Position numbers and translations under genes: made by a program
Notes under the pieces: model-generated
What the model was told of the DNA's origin: nothing
Databases searched by the model: none
Seen by the model: only the letters and a program-made list of their open reading frames with translations
From: Nectonema munidae
Taxonomy: Eukaryota > Nematomorpha > Nectonematoida > Nectonematidae
Assembly (NCBI GenBank): GCA_030549495.1
Contig: JAUIRK010000993.1
Location: forward strand, 1,698,080 to 1,762,079
Length of the DNA: 64,000 bases
Direction of reading: 5' to 3'
Part shown: one piece after another, positions 11,764 to 24,350 of the stretch
How the letters are laid out: each line of letters opens with the position of its first letter
How positions within the stretch are numbered: position 1 is the stretch's first letter

Positions 11764-14504
11764 AAGATCAATTATGTACAGGAGACTAAATGGAAGGGTA
11801 ATGCTTCTAAAATGCTTATTCAAGGATTCAAAATTGTTTATACCGGCTCAACTAATAAAAAGAATGGTGTAGGAGTAATTTTGAGTAAAAAATGGCATGA
11901 AAAGATAATTGAAGTGAGAAGGGTAAGTGACAGGATAATTTTATTGAAATTAAAGGGTTTTAATGAAATTATTACTGTTGTGTCAGTGTATGCACCACAG
12001 ATTGGTTGTAATAGGGAGGAGAAAGATGTTTTTGTTGATAAACTTGATAATTTACTGTCGGAAGTCGCACAGAGTGAAACATTAATTTTAGCAGGTGACT
12101 TTAATGGTCAGATTGGGAAAAATAGTGATGGGTATGAGGGAGTCCATGGTGGACAAGGTTTTGGCAAAAGGAACGAAGAAGGCAACAGAGTATTAGACTT
12201 GGCACAGAGAAATGAATTGACAATCTGCAACACTAATTTCAAGAAAAAAGATGATCATTTAATAACGTATAGTAATGGAGGCAGAAATAGTCAAATAGAC
12301 CTTTTAATGGTCAGACGGGAGAAAAGAAAATATGTCAAAAATTGCAAGGTTATCCCAGGGATTGATATTGTATCGCACCACAGAATTGTCATAATCGACA
12401 TGCTTATATCTAAAGAACAAAGGAGAAAAGTAAAAAAGATAGGGCGATTCAGGACATGGCTACTTGAAGACAGAAAAGTTCAAGGTAGATATCAAGAGTT
12501 AGTTGAAAATGGTTTGAAAGAAAAACAAATAGGAGATAATATTGAGGAAATGTGGAGTCATCTTAGAAAGAATCTGTTGACAGCAAGTTTGATTGTGCTT
12601 GGTAGAACGAAAGGTGGTAGAAGAACTCAAAAAGAAACTTGGTGGTGGAAAGAAGAGATTAGAGAAGTATTAAAAGCTAAGAAGCAAGCTTTTAAAAAAT
12701 GGCAGGTAAGTAAGTTGGAAGAAGACAAACAAATGTATAGACTCAAGAAAAAAGAAGCTAAAAAGATCATTGCGGTATCAAAAGCAAGGGAAACAGACAA
12801 AATGTACGAGGCACTTGATAGTAAGAATGGTGATAAGCAAATTTTTAAACTTGCAAAGGCTAAGCAAAGAGATATCAAGGAATGTGGAAATATCGACATT
12901 ATAAGGGACAAAGAAGGAAAAATTCTTTTTAAAGAAGAAGAAATAGAGGAGAGATGGAAAGAATATTTTGAAGATCTGTTAAACGTTGAAAACGAGCATA
13001 ATTGCATCGTTGCAGGTACAAAAATTGAAGGTCCCGAGCTATGTTTGGAGGAAAAGGAATTATATGAAGCAATAAATAAAATGAAAATAAATAAAGCAAC
13101 AGGATCGAGTGAAGTAGAAATGATAAAAGCTGGAGGAAGAGAATGCTGGAAGATGATGAGTAGATTATTGGAACAGATTTGGAAAGAAGAAAAAATGCCA
13201 GAAGAATGGACTAAAAGTCTTATTGTTCCAATTTACAAAAATAAAAAAGATGTGTTAAACTGCGAAAATTACCGGGACATAAAACTAATAGAACACGGAT
13301 TAAAACTTCTGGAAAAAATTTTGGCTGAACCTTTAAGAAATCAAGTTAACATAAATGATAACCAGTTTGGATTTATGAGAGGAAAGAGTACAGTAGATCC
13401 TATATTTATAGTTAGACAGGTGATGGAAAAGAGACTTGAAGGAAATCAGCCTTTATTCTGCGGTTTTGTAGACCTAGAGAAAGCGTATGATAGGGTTCCA
13501 AGGGATGTTGTGTACTGGAGTCTAAGAGAAAAAGGTGTAAGTGAAAAGTTAGTGAGACTAGTTAAGGAAACCTATAGAAACTCTAAAACTTCCATCAGAA
13601 CAATGAACGGATACTCACAGGAATTCGACATAAAAGTAGGGTTACACCAAGGTTCTGCATTGAGCCCTTTTCTTTTTGCAGTTGTTATTGATGAAATCTC
13701 CAAAAATATAAGAAAAGAAGGAGTAAATGAACTTTTGTTTGCCGATGACTTAATAATTATGGCAGATAGTGAAAAAGAATTACAGGAAAGACTAAGTATA
13801 TGGCAAAAAAGTCTCGAGGAAAAAGGCCTAAAGTTGAATGCAGGCAAAACCGAAGTGATGAAGGTTAGTAGAAATGACAAGACTGAGATAAGGATAAAAG
13901 ACGTCCATGGAATTGAGTTAAATCAAGTTAAAGCGTTCAAGTATTTAGGATCAGTTATTGAGATGGAAGGAGGTGTTGTAAAGACGTTCAGTCGAGATTG
14001 AATGCCAGTTGGGCAAAATGGAAAGAGGTTAAACCTGTTCTAAACGATAGAAGACTAGCCATGAATTTAAAGGCCAAGGTATATACATCAATAGTTAGAC
14101 CCGTCATGACTTACGGATCAGAATGTTGGTGTCTGAGAAATAATGAAAAGAAAAAGCTAGAAGTGTCGGAAATGAAAATGCTGAGAATGATGCTGAACGT
14201 TACGAGAAAAGATAGGATTAGAAATGAAGAAGTGAGGCATAGAACAAAAGTGACGACGAGTGTTGTAGATGTAATGGAAAGAAACAAGATGAGATGGTAT
14301 GGACACGTGCTAAGAAGAAAAAGCGATGAAAAAATAAAGATAGCGTACGATGCGCCTGTACAAGGAAAGAGAAAAAGAGGAAGGCCAAGATTGAGATGGA
14401 GGGATGATTTGAAAAGGTCCATGGAAAAATTTGCATTGAAAGAAAGCGATGCGAAGGACAGAAACCTATGGAGAAACAGGATCAAGCCATCGACCCCCAT
14501 TTAG
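11764..14504 (+). pseudogene. LINE retrotransposon, RTE-like: endonuclease + reverse transcriptase
   Basis: The first ORF runs open from about 11764 to 14001 and starts inside the APE endonuclease (NYVQETKWKG), so the 5' end is truncated. Endonuclease motifs follow: VVSVYAPQ, LAGDFNGQIGK (about residue 94 counted from Met at 11812) and SQIDLLMV. The usual S-D-H triad reads SHHRIV, so a catalytic Asp is lost. The reverse transcriptase has QFGFMRGKSTVDPI, DLEKAYDRVPR, LHQGSALSPFLF and the catalytic FADD (about residue 642). Near 13975 a frameshift moves the rest into a second ORF (13998-14504). That ORF carries WYGHVLRRK and GKRKRGRPRLRWRDD, typical of the RTE-like C-terminus. RTE-superfamily assignment (RTE or Proto2 style) is by motif recall. 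It is a recent but non-autonomous copy. Confidence 0.9.
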
Positions 14505-14536
14505 GGGATAAGATGATGAAGAAGAAGAAGAAGAAG
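14505..14536 (+). repeat. (GAA)n tail of the LINE
   Basis: GATGATGAA followed by about seven GAA/AGA units immediately after the LINE stop. Simple-repeat 3' tails are typical of RTE-type LINEs. The 12-mer GAGTGTAGATTA follows (14534-14545). Confidence 0.8.
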
Positions 14537-14545
14537 AGTGTAGAT

Positions 14546-15455
14546 TATAGAGGAAGGCAAACGAACTCGAATTTTCAATGGAAATTAATAGGGATTAATC
14601 AAAATCAGCTGTTTTGCATAAACTAAATTGAATTAACTAAATAATTTTAATTAAGCGTAACTTTTGGAGAAGTTGAACAATTTATTTGAAGCTTTTTTGA
14701 TTTGATTGCAGAGAGAAGTACGTTTTTACATATAAGAGAATTTGTATAGCTTTACATTTACATGAATAATAATTCATACTTTGATTTCTTGATCATAAAT
14801 GTGATGAGATGATAAAGTATTTTTTCTTATTTATTTTTTCAATTAATTTCGTTCCACGCTACGCTCATTTTTCAAAAGGAGAAAACTAAGGGCGCTGCTG
14901 GCTGTTGTTTGAAAAGGGGAAATTTTATCAGACTTTTCGTCTCTGCATCCAAAATGCTGATCTTTTGTTATATGTAGAACTCATTTTTTCTTGAATAATT
15001 TATTGATACACTATACATACAAGTTGGCCGAAAATTTTACTCCAAAGTACACCAGAAAGCCAAGACCTAATCCCGCTTCCTAAATACCAACATCTTCACT
15101 GAATTGCTCTTGACAACGTAAATTGACTTCTTAAAAACAAAGACCTACAATGCTCATCTCCAGAAAAAAAGGAATCCTGGAATAATCACTCTTATTGTCA
15201 GCAATCATCTCAGATTCCAAAAAACATGATTGCGAAGTCTATGCCATTCTCATCTTTCGTCAGTGAGGAATTCTAATGAATCAGTCTTATCCTTCACCAA
15301 ATTCTAACGAGTCTTTGATATACGCTATTAGTATTATTAATCCGCCTATTAGACGTGTGGCAAACTGAAATGGATGTAGTACACCTTCCTTTATAAAAAT
15401 TTTAGTTCTCCTAAATTCTAAAAGTTAACATCAATTAAACTTGTAAAACTCGGGG
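14546..15455. other. AT-rich intergenic DNA
   Basis: No gene or repeat recognised. Confidence 0.35.
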
Positions 15456-15463
15456 GATCGAGC

Positions 15464-15620
15464 CAGTAGTGGGATTCAAATTTTTTGTCAGCCGGTTCTG
15501 TTACAAAAAAAGTCAAATTTGTCAGCAAATAAACTGATCAATTTTGGTTATTTCCCAATCAAGAAAATTCCATGAGACGGTTCTAACGAACCGGTGCGAA
15601 CCGGCTGAATCCCACTACTG
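15464..15620. mobile_element. hAT MITE, 157 bp
   Basis: Terminal inverted repeats CAGTAGTGGGATTCA and TGAATCCCACTACTG, with further pairing of GCCGGTTC and GAACCGG inside. The flanks GATCGAGC (15456-15463) and GATCGAAG (15621-15628) match at 7 of 8 positions, the hAT target-duplication size. Non-coding. Confidence 0.88.
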
Positions 15621-15628
15621 GATCGAAG

Positions 15629-16089
15629 TCAATTTCTCTAAATGTAGCCTTCTTAAAAATTGGTTCCAAAAAACTTCATCTTACTACATAAGCACGTTAT
15701 GAAGTAAAGTGAGTTTGGCGAATTTATGGATATAGATATAGGCCTTACCAAGGATGATGCTCTCACATTTAAGCCTCACTTTTCAAAAGTTATTTCGAAA
15801 TCAAATGTTTAGACTGCCTTAAATAAGACCTATTCTCACAATCAAAGCACTACAGGTGCATAGAGCGGGGTTTCTCTACGCGGCGCTATGGCCCTCTATG
15901 GAGCCATGAAATAATTCTGTGGGGCCAGGAAGCTAACTTTAAAAAATATGGGGCCACACAAAGTTTCTATCAACTCTTTATTTATAAGATGCACTTTACA
16001 CTCAGAGATAAGAAAGACATGTATATATCTGTTTATAGATATGATGGATCTATTTGTGTAACTAAATAACACGTGTTAGATATTACATT
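15629..16089. other. Flank or 5' region of a hAT relic
   Basis: A GC-richer patch at 15860-15960 (GGGGTTTCTCTACGCGGCGC and GGGGCCA repeats) is unlike its surroundings. It may be the 5' untranslated end of the hAT relic that follows. No TIR was confirmed. Confidence 0.3.
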
Positions 16090-17155
16090 TTGACGGTTGT
16101 GTGTGTGGTATGGAGATTCTTTAAAAGATTACCTGATGACTACTTTCAAGGAAGAATGACAGTAGAACAAATGTTTACTCAAAAAGCTGCAAAAGTGAGA
16201 GGAATATTGGCTTCTAATAAAAGAGGAAATTTAAATGGAAAAGCTGAGAAGCCTGACACTATTCGTGAATTTTGGTTCATGCTTGCGATGGCAGTCATTG
16301 GTCAGAGAGTCCACAAGAAGAGGCAGCTAGTGTTATTCCTTTGAGCAACTCATCAGTGCAGATTGATGAAATCGTAGGTAATGTTGAAAGCCTGCTTGTT
16401 TCCAAACTGAGAGTAAATGAGACCTAACTTCAAATATATGAATAAACTCTACCATATAAATCTGTTTTTTTGATGGTATTTGTTAGATTTCTTTATGTTG
16501 ATGATGTATGTCAAAATTTGCTTTTTGTTTTAAAGTTGACGAGTGATATCTATCTTTAAAAAACTTGACGTCTATTTTGAACAGAACAACATTCCAACCA
16601 AGAGCATTGTGGCTTGTGAAACAGATGGAGATGCTTTTATGATTGTGAGATATCGTGAACACCGTGCTAAAAAGTATCCTTGATGTGGTTTTTATACACG
16701 GTGCGGTTTACTCGCAGCACCTGATTGCCAAAAACATAGCAGAACCCTTGAATATAGAACTTATTAATGTTACTAAAGCTGTCGCTTTGATAAAAAAAAA
16801 TCATTACAAGATTGCATCTTTCTGCAATTATGTGAAATGACAAAGAGTAATTTCAACTAGCTATATTGCATACTGAAGTCAGGAGGCTGTCCAAAGTTAA
16901 TTACCTGCACCGCTTTGTTTCACTTTGGAACAATGTTCTCTCTTTTTTGAGTGAAACAGAACTTACAGAAACTTATTGATTCAAAAAGTGATATGGAAAT
17001 CCGTTCGATTGATTTACTTCAAATGGCGGTGCCTCTGTAACTTGTTGGTCCCTCCTTTCATTGTTGATTTATCTGAAGTTGATATTGATAAAGAAAGCTT
17101 CAATGAACTTCAAAACAACACAGCAGCTCTAGCAAATTTCAATTATGGATGATAC
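16090..17155 (+). pseudogene. hAT transposase relic (ZBED5/Charlie-like)
   Basis: Broken frames carry hAT transposase blocks in order. First comes an ORF at 16090-16344 (RLPDDYFQGRMTVEQMF) of uncertain match. Then NNIPTKSIVACETDGDAFMI, which fits the block around the second catalytic Asp (ATDGAPAM in relatives). Then HGAVYSQHLIAKNIAEPLN, equivalent to IHCVIHRQHLVAK. Then VTKAVALIKKN. Near 17060 FIVDLSEVDIDKESFNEL resembles the later part. Multiple frameshifts and stops make it a dead copy. Plain DNA transposon. Confidence 0.75.
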
Positions 17156-17160
17156 CACAA

Positions 17161-17936
17161 TCCGTGGATGAATCAAGGTATCTCTAAAAAGACACAATAC
17201 TCTGAAAAAAATGTTTACTTTTCTCCATATTTATTTAATTGACTTATAGGTTATTTATTTTATTTAATTGACCTGAGTCTGTTCAAAGACTCGAAATTGC
17301 CTTAACGTTAAAAAAAGAGGAGATATACTTTTCTCACTGATGTATTTGAAAGGAAAAATTGACGAATTGAGAGACTTGCATCGGTGTCACAGATCTCATT
17401 AAATCATGCAATATAAAGGAGATTATTTTTTTGCTTTGTAAGTGTTAAATGTAAATAAATAAATTGATTTAAATGAAATTCTTCTTCCTTTATTTTCTCT
17501 TTACAAGTGGGTTGGATGTTTTCATGGAAAACTCTTTCAACATTTATTTCTACTTCTTTTGGCCTTTCAAGTTTGGGGGCAGAGTGTGAGAGAGAGAGAG
17601 ATAAAAACTTAAATTGATTTTGGTTGAAAAACCCTGGCATAGATTATGATGAAAGACTATACGTGTATTGCCCTTACTATCTTGGTTGTACAAATATAGA
17701 AGAAATGATATGATATTATTACCAAAAACATGGATGTCAAACATAACCTACTATAGAACCTTGATTATAAAAACAAGATCTAAAAAGCGCTTTTATAAAG
17801 CTTCTTTTCAAGCAGTATTATCAATGATTGCAACAGCCTACCTGATCATGTTATATATTCTCTCTCTTTGCATACTTTTAAGAAGGGCCTTGATTTCTCC
17901 TGTGAGGACAAGATGTTCAATTTTTCCTAGCAAAAT
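17161..17936. other. AT-rich DNA
   Basis: A short (GA)n run lies at about 17583-17601. No gene is supported. The ORF at 17668-17952 has no recognisable motif. Confidence 0.35.
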
Positions 17937-19476
17937 TTTAAAAAGACGATAACATAAACGTGCTAAAATGATTTAGGGTTAATACTTTTAAAATATTGCA
18001 ATACATTGTCTTGTGTAATTATATCACGTTTATTTAAAAACGGCATTGCCTAACCCTTTCATGCTTTGGTACTTGTAATTATGTTTTAATAAAATTGCGT
18101 TTGATTTTTTTTCCGTCTTCTTGACGATACCCCAAAATTAAACAGTTAATCGATCCATTAAAAAATATTATGGATGAATTAACCTGTGGTTAACGAAAAC
18201 AAGGTTAATTATCATCACAAGATACACGCTTTAACCCATCAATCTCTTTCCCAGGTAACTTTCCTCTTCAAAAATCTGATTTTCATCCTCCATCACTTTA
18301 TCAACCACATTTTTTAAATAGGGCGTGAAAGTTTCTTTCTCCTTTCACTTAAAATCCGATTGAAATGAGTACGTTAATAATAATATAAATGATCTCATCT
18401 ACTCTTCTCGGCTTGATCGTATTTAATGCATTAAACATGGTGCATCAATCTTTCTCTTCTCTATTCCTTCTTCAATTTGATTTGACTTCCCTCATAAAGC
18501 CAATATGACAAGTCACGGCAGTCTTCATTGCTTTCTTTTATCCTGAGTTCGTTGTAAGACCATTTTTCAGGCTTCATAGAGACATCCTACAGTCCACCTC
18601 TTTCAATGTCATTCTTTTTCTAGTATGCATGAAGGGGTACTAGGGTTTGCTCCCGGTTCTGAAATACCGCGACGTTCCCGGTTCTAAAAATTTGGGAACC
18701 GTCTCGGAAGCGGAAAGTATTCCCGGTTCTGAGAATAACTTAGTTGTAATTGATTTATTTCACGATGCAATTCTTTGCATAAAACTTTACTGCACTCATT
18801 CATATAAAATCTTTTTTTCATTGTCATCTCAAACGGAGGAAAGTGTGCAAACGACAAAAGAGTTTATTATTTTTTTCCCTGCTGCACACTTTTGTCGTTT
18901 GCACACTTTTCTCCTAGAACCATTTTAATGATAATGATATAGAAAGAAAAAATGTACATGTGTTTATAATAAATCAAAAGCGTCAATTTCATTGCATCTT
19001 TTTGCTGTCTATATATCTCCTTAAGGAACCAAGATTTCCCGTTTTTGTAAGTTTTTTTCGGTATCGGTACCGGTTCCTAAATTTCGATACTTATGCAAAC
19101 CCTAAACGGTACCCACATAATACATTCGTGTGTACTCTGCCCGTTCTTGATTTGCAGTTGTAATTTTGAATAATATAGTTATTTTCTATATAACAACTAT
19201 ACGTTTCAATGTTAAAAAAGGCATATCTAGAGATTTGCTGTCCGAAGCGATTTTGGAAGCTTGTCTGGCATGAAAAGAATTTCTTGAAGGAGAAGAGCGC
19301 ATCGTTATTCCCAGCTTCTGATGTTATCCGCTTCGGAGACATCATGATCATCGTTAACACATATGGTAACATTTCAGTTTGTCAATGTCCGCTTTGCTAA
19401 GTCGAACTGCCAAATTCGTAATTTACGGACAAATAAAAAATTATTTTAGCACGTTTATGTTATCGCCTTTTTATCA
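17937..19476. repeat. Pair of ~33-bp inverted repeats 1.5 kb apart
   Basis: GATAACATAAACGTGCTAAA (about 17949-17968) reappears as its exact complement near 19445-19465, with a few extra paired bases each side (AAAAAGRCG and ATRATTT). These may be the ends of a 1.5-kb DNA element with a second MITE (18641-19104) nested inside. They could equally be two solo copies of a repeat. No transposase motif was found between them. Confidence 0.55.
18641..19104. mobile_element. hAT-type MITE with internal palindrome
   Basis: Ends TAGGGTTTGC and GCAAACCCTA. The flanking 8-mers AGGGGTAC and AACGGTAC agree at 6 of 8 positions. Subterminal CCCGGTTCT and GGTACCGGTTCC repeats are seen. An inner palindrome has GTGTGCAAACGACAAAAG (about 18841-18860) and its complement (about 18889-18908). 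About 464 bp, non-coding. Confidence 0.7.
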
Positions 19477-21582
19477 TATGTGTATGTATAATTTGGAATA
19501 TAATTAAATATTGAATGTATAAAAATTATAATGTGAAATTATTATGACTTCAAAATAAACCATTAATTAAATTAAATTAAATTAAATTAAAATATTTTGC
19601 TAACTCTTTGATTCCATACTGCAAATTTAAACTTGTAATATAATTGAACTGGCCTATGCTATGATAAAAGTAACCATACTAAATCTGTTGTCTGTGGGCT
19701 AAAAATGACCTTATAAAAATTTAATAAATTAATGTGTTATTACTTGACCTATCCAATAAGTATAATTGGGAAAATTTTATAAAATGTAAGTGATGGCGTT
19801 TAATTGAATATTAGAGACACATAAGTATAAAGTATGCGGGATATAATACATCCTTATAAATATGTTTATGATGTTAACAGATCAATTGAGCGTTTGGTAT
19901 TTAGGTCTAGAAAGAAATTTTAATTTCAATTTTGTTGAAAGTCTTTAGATTTTATTATTTCCAACACAATCTAGGATATCTTCAAGAAGAAAGTATAAAG
20001 TGAGTGTCTCTTCGCTTATCTCCTCCACACTTTGATGAAAAGCAAAGCGTCATTTCATTATCAAGAGCTGCCTGCATCAATGAGACATGTCGTGTACTCT
20101 CTCTCTCTCTCTCTCTTTTACATTTTACAAGAGTGTGAAAGGAGGAATAAGATGAGTAGATATCGAGAATAGATAGAGAAGATGAGTCTTCTCCTCTTCC
20201 ATTGTGAAGACGCTACCAGTGAATCTGAATTTGAAGCATCTCCGCCATTTAAACTGTCACCACCATGTTAATTACATTCGAATCACAAAGCCTTTGATGA
20301 GCCGCTACTTCCATTTCGAACGTTATCTCGTACTTTTTTAATCGCGTGTGTGCGCACCACTCACTATCTCTCCCACTTACTTCACTTTGGCACACTAGCT
20401 CAGAGATGTCTCACGCTTCTTTATTAGAACCATGACATCACATTTTAATAAGCATCCCACTCACTCTCTTTTATAAGGCAAAAATTCGAGTATACCAAAT
20501 ATTTCCTGAGAAAAAGAAATTTTGGGTACTGGAAGTTTTTTTGCAAATTTCTAAATTGTTCAATGCCTTCTTTTTAAAGTTGGTTATTTTTTTATCAAAT
20601 CTAAATTTCTTCTTCAAGACCATAAACAACAAAATATCTTAAGGTATCCCTTATGAATGTTTTCAGCTTCATATCACTCGAACAAGCATTGATAAGTGTC
20701 CCCACTTAATAATTTTTCAAGTGAAAAACTTTCACTAATATCAAATTTAGCTCAGAATAGAAAGTGTAAATATCTCCTACTCGTCATTAAGTTGATTATT
20801 TTAATTACTTTTCCAGGGCCCTAAATAATGAAATAATTTAAGCTTAATTTCAGGTTTATGGGGGAGTAATAAAACTAAGTTCTAGTCTATTTTGTGCGCT
20901 AATAATGTTTTATATAGCGTATTCTCTGACAGATATAAGTTATGCCCTTAGATTTGACAAAAAGTACAAAAATTATTCAAAGTCCATTTTTAACAAAAAT
21001 CCGATTTTATTTGTATCCAATACAATTGCTATATACTCAGAATCGTTCCAATTCGGTCCTGACGAAAATGTTTCAGAAAAATTTTGAAATGGGTTCACAT
21101 AAAACTATCACTTGGTCCAACTAAATATCAAGTAATAATGCTAATTTTTGATAAAAGATATAAAACGGTAGAGTCCACTCTGAGAATAAAAATTGCTTCC
21201 ATTTACCAACTAAATTATTAAACGCTCTTGTGAATTAGTAAGGTTTCCAAGCGCTTAGGTATAGCTAATTAATTAAATCAGTAAAAAAAATAGTTACATA
21301 TTTTAACCAAGTTAGTAAAGTCTCTTGTTCAAAAATCCACTGATGAATTGCTAGGATTTACAAGTTTGAAAGCGTAATCTAATAGTAAAAAGGTAATACC
21401 ACATGTTTATTATAGTTTTTGCATAAATAAATCATTAAAAAACTAAGTATTTCTAAATAAACTTCACTGATAAAGAAAACTATAAGATAACTAAAATTAA
21501 CTAGAAATCACCAATTTTTAGTTTTTTAGATGGACTAGACGTTGAATCATAACAATAAGTTCAGTTAAGTTAAGTTAAGTAT
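19477..21582. other. AT-rich DNA with microsatellites
   Basis: Contains an ATTAA-rich tandem run (about 19562-19592) and a (CT)n run (20097-20117). No gene or transposon recognised. ORFs at 20905-21124 overlap in two frames and show no motif. Confidence 0.4.
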
Positions 21583-21655
21583 TGTTTGTGACGTTCGCAC
21601 CCATCCTTTCGGATATCGTGGCCCGCCCGGGATGCTGAGTCCAGGAGAGTAAGAT
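21583..21655 (+). repeat. Dispersed repeat family C, partial copy
   Basis: ATTGTTTGTGACGTTCGCAC, then ATCCTTTCGGATATCGTG, then GATGCTGAGTCCAGGA. The same block order occurs at 38405-38480 with about 20% differences. Class unknown. Confidence 0.65.
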
Positions 21656-22221
21656 AAATATAATGAGTAGGAGCTTATTGAATAGTTATGAAACATACAT
21701 ATTGATAAAATGAGCAATATTCATAATATATTTTCCTAAAATTAAATTTTTTCAAGGTTTTGTTCTAAGCATTTCTGAAAAAGCAACAATAAAAAATATA
21801 TTGTAAAACTCATTATTTAAAAATATTTATCTTTACATTTAACGACATCTAAATTTCTCTTTGTTTTTTCCAAATTAAAGCCTATCTTCTCCGTATTTTC
21901 ATGAGAACATAATATGTTTGTTATTCTACATCCTCTAACATTGGAAAAAATAATTAAGGCTCCATTTTGTCTCTTATTTACTTATATCAGTGAAAATAGC
22001 ATAATTACCAATAATAATTAATATGAAAGGGAATAAATAATAATACATAGTACAATTTAATTAGTGGGCTTTACTATACCTAAATCCACTAATTTAATTA
22101 GTATTATTTACCAATCTATCATAAAACTTACTTAGTTAGTACATAAATATATCAGCTTAATTAGATATGTTAACCAATCTTTATTAGTAAATAGTACTCA
22201 AATAATTAGTTACTAGTTATG

Positions 22222-22292
22222 TAACTTGGGTTCGATTCCCCATCAAGCTTACTTTCCTCATAGTTCGATAAAAGCGTCGCAAGGTCACGGGT
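22222..22292 (+). mobile_element. SINE (family A) 3' part
   Basis: TTGGGTTCGATTCCCCATCA (B box), then CTTTCCTCATAGTTCGATA and GCGTCGCAAGG. This matches the middle and tail of the SINE at 33658-33805. The head is missing. It is embedded in DNA rich in TTAGTAA motifs (22020-22400). Confidence 0.7.
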
Positions 22293-23516
22293 ACTATACA
22301 GAAAATATTTTACTAATATGCTTAGTAAAAAATCAACTTACTAACTATTTTTTTTCACTCATTAATAATAATTTACTTTGTAAATATTACTAATTAGTTT
22401 TCGAGTGAATATCGGGGTCCAAGGCCCGAGCGTGCGTTATAACTGTCCCGTGTTATAATGGATCAACGCTATAGTTAATAAATTTCTTCCAACTCAAAAG
22501 GAATTTGTTTATTTAATGCTCTTAAACAGACTAAATAAAAGAAACGACATATTGGATAACAGTTTTATAGGCATTATATACAAATCTTCAAATCGATCAC
22601 CAACAATAATCCCTATATAATATACTAGACCAATAATCTTCTATTTACACTACAATCAAATAACTCAAAGTAATAATCCGTCATTTCATGAAATCACTAA
22701 AATGTTTAGATATTTCACGAAATGGCTGATCGCATCGAATGCCTATAACACTGGAGTAGAAGAATTCATTTGTGTGTGCGTGTGTGTGTTTATAAAAGTT
22801 TACTTTTATCTGGCTCATTTAACTTAATTAAAAATTTCACCAATTATAGCGGATTAATTTTAATTAAATTCTACAATCAAATTTTCCAACTTTAATACAG
22901 AAATAAACATTAAATTTTACATATATTATATGTATGTAGTGTATAATGCAGCGTGTTATTGAAGTAATTCGTTTTGAAGCTGAAGTAGAGAACATTTCAT
23001 TCCCTAACTTCCACAATCTCTCCCCTATCATCCTCAAACTCACAAATTGACATTTTTAAATCTGATATCTTTACACAGCACGAGTGTTTACATCAGTGCG
23101 AGCGTTTTTAGAGTGAAAATTTTTTTGTGAACCCCTTATTTATTTTTTAAGCGATTTTATTTATCAAAAAAATATAAAGAATAAGTAAACTGTTTTTAAT
23201 CACTATTTTACTCAATTAATTTGTGATGGAATATATATATCTAAAAATCTGATTATCTATTAAAAATAAATTGAATTTTATAAAATCAAATTTTATCAAG
23301 TTAAAAAGTGAAAATATTTATTCGAAAAAATATGCTGTTTAGTTCGAGCTTTGAACTCGATGCTTTGAGACTAAACTTGATATATATCAAGTTTGAATGA
23401 AGTCGATGATCATTTTAAATCTACACTATCAATAACATTAAGTCGATTCCGACTTTTTGAATATAGAGATAAAAAAACATGTAAACAAATAATTAAAAAT
23501 AAATTATATTTAAATT
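22293..23516. other. AT-rich intergenic DNA
   Basis: No gene or element recognised apart from scattered ACTAAT motifs and a short (TG)n run near 22772-22790. Confidence 0.35.
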
Positions 23517-23859
23517 GGTGCACCGACAATTGAGCGCGAGACAGTTGAGCGCAAAGACAATTCCAAGCAAAATTGCTGCAATTAGGCCTTATTTTTGTCG
23601 CTTTTATTGCTACCGTGTATACATAAAGATCAATTATAAATACATAAGATCTCATTTTAAATATGTAAAAATTAGATTAAAAAATGATTGCCAAAAAATA
23701 TTTTTGATTTTTATTTTTGAAGTTTTATTTGAAAAATGATAGCTTGCAAATATTTGAGTTTGTCGACTCGTCTATCATATTCAGAAACTATTTTTTTTTG
23801 TTGCACAATAATAAGCTCTTTCATATCTTGAATGTTTGACACTGTCTTGTTGTCTAGCA

Positions 23860-24190
23860 TTAAATCTTATGAGTTTTTTTCTGTGCGATCTTGTTCCAAG
23901 CGAAGAAATTCAAAAAATTTGTAAATTTTTGGGTGGTTATGGCCAAGTGATGCTTGAAATGCCGATGCCATCCTTCTACTGCATTATTAGTTTTTGAAAG
24001 ATCATTGATGATTCGATCATAAATATTCCCTATTTCAGGCATAAAGGATCTTTCGTTCTGTGACGCAATGCATGCTCAATATATGTATCTTCAAAATAAG
24101 CAAAAAGATCGTCTAAATCTTCTGTCTTGTAACTTTTCAAAAACTTCGACAACATTATAAATAGGAATAAAAGCTAATGCAACTAGCATC
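23860..24190 (-). pseudogene. MULE transposase fragment
   Basis: Reads LVALAFIPIYNVVEVFEKLQ, then after frame changes MPEIGNIYDRIINDLSKTNN, then AVEGWHRHFKHHLAI. The block TNN-x-EGWHR-x-F is characteristic of the C-terminal region of invertebrate MULE transposases. Upstream catalytic regions are absent and at least one frameshift separates the pieces. Confidence 0.8.
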
Positions 24191-24224
24191 TTGCAAAATG
24201 TAAATATAAACTTTGTTAAAATAG

Positions 24225-24350
24225 TCTTTGCACTCAATTGTCTTTGCGCTCTATTGTCTCTGGGCTTTATTGTCTCTGCGCTTTATTGTCTTTGCGCTCA
24301 ATTGTATTGCGCTCAATTGTATTGCGCTCAATTGTCTTGCGCTCAATTGT
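24225..24350 (+). repeat. Tandem array of 16-17-bp units in MULE end
   Basis: About eight or nine units of TTGCGCTCAATTGTCT with variants (CTTTATTG, GGGCTTTA). The same unit, inverted, occurs twice at the left end of the element near 23523-23560. Confidence 0.85.

Noticed and set aside
12627-13007. 126-codon minus-strand ORF
   Set aside because: It is antisense to the LINE coding frame and rich in Ser/Leu/Phe, as expected from complementing Lys/Glu-rich codons.
16090-16344. Host gene exon (RLPDDYFQGRMTVEQMF)
   Set aside because: It directly precedes hAT transposase fragments and has no splice sites, so it is treated as part of the relic.
22020-22400. AT-rich MITE with TTAGTAA motifs
   Set aside because: Motifs recur here and at 25.4-26.0 kb, but no paired ends or target duplication could be defined.
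24225-24350. CRISPR-like repeat array
   Set aside because: Units are contiguous without unique spacers and sit at the end of a MULE; a eukaryotic context also excludes it.
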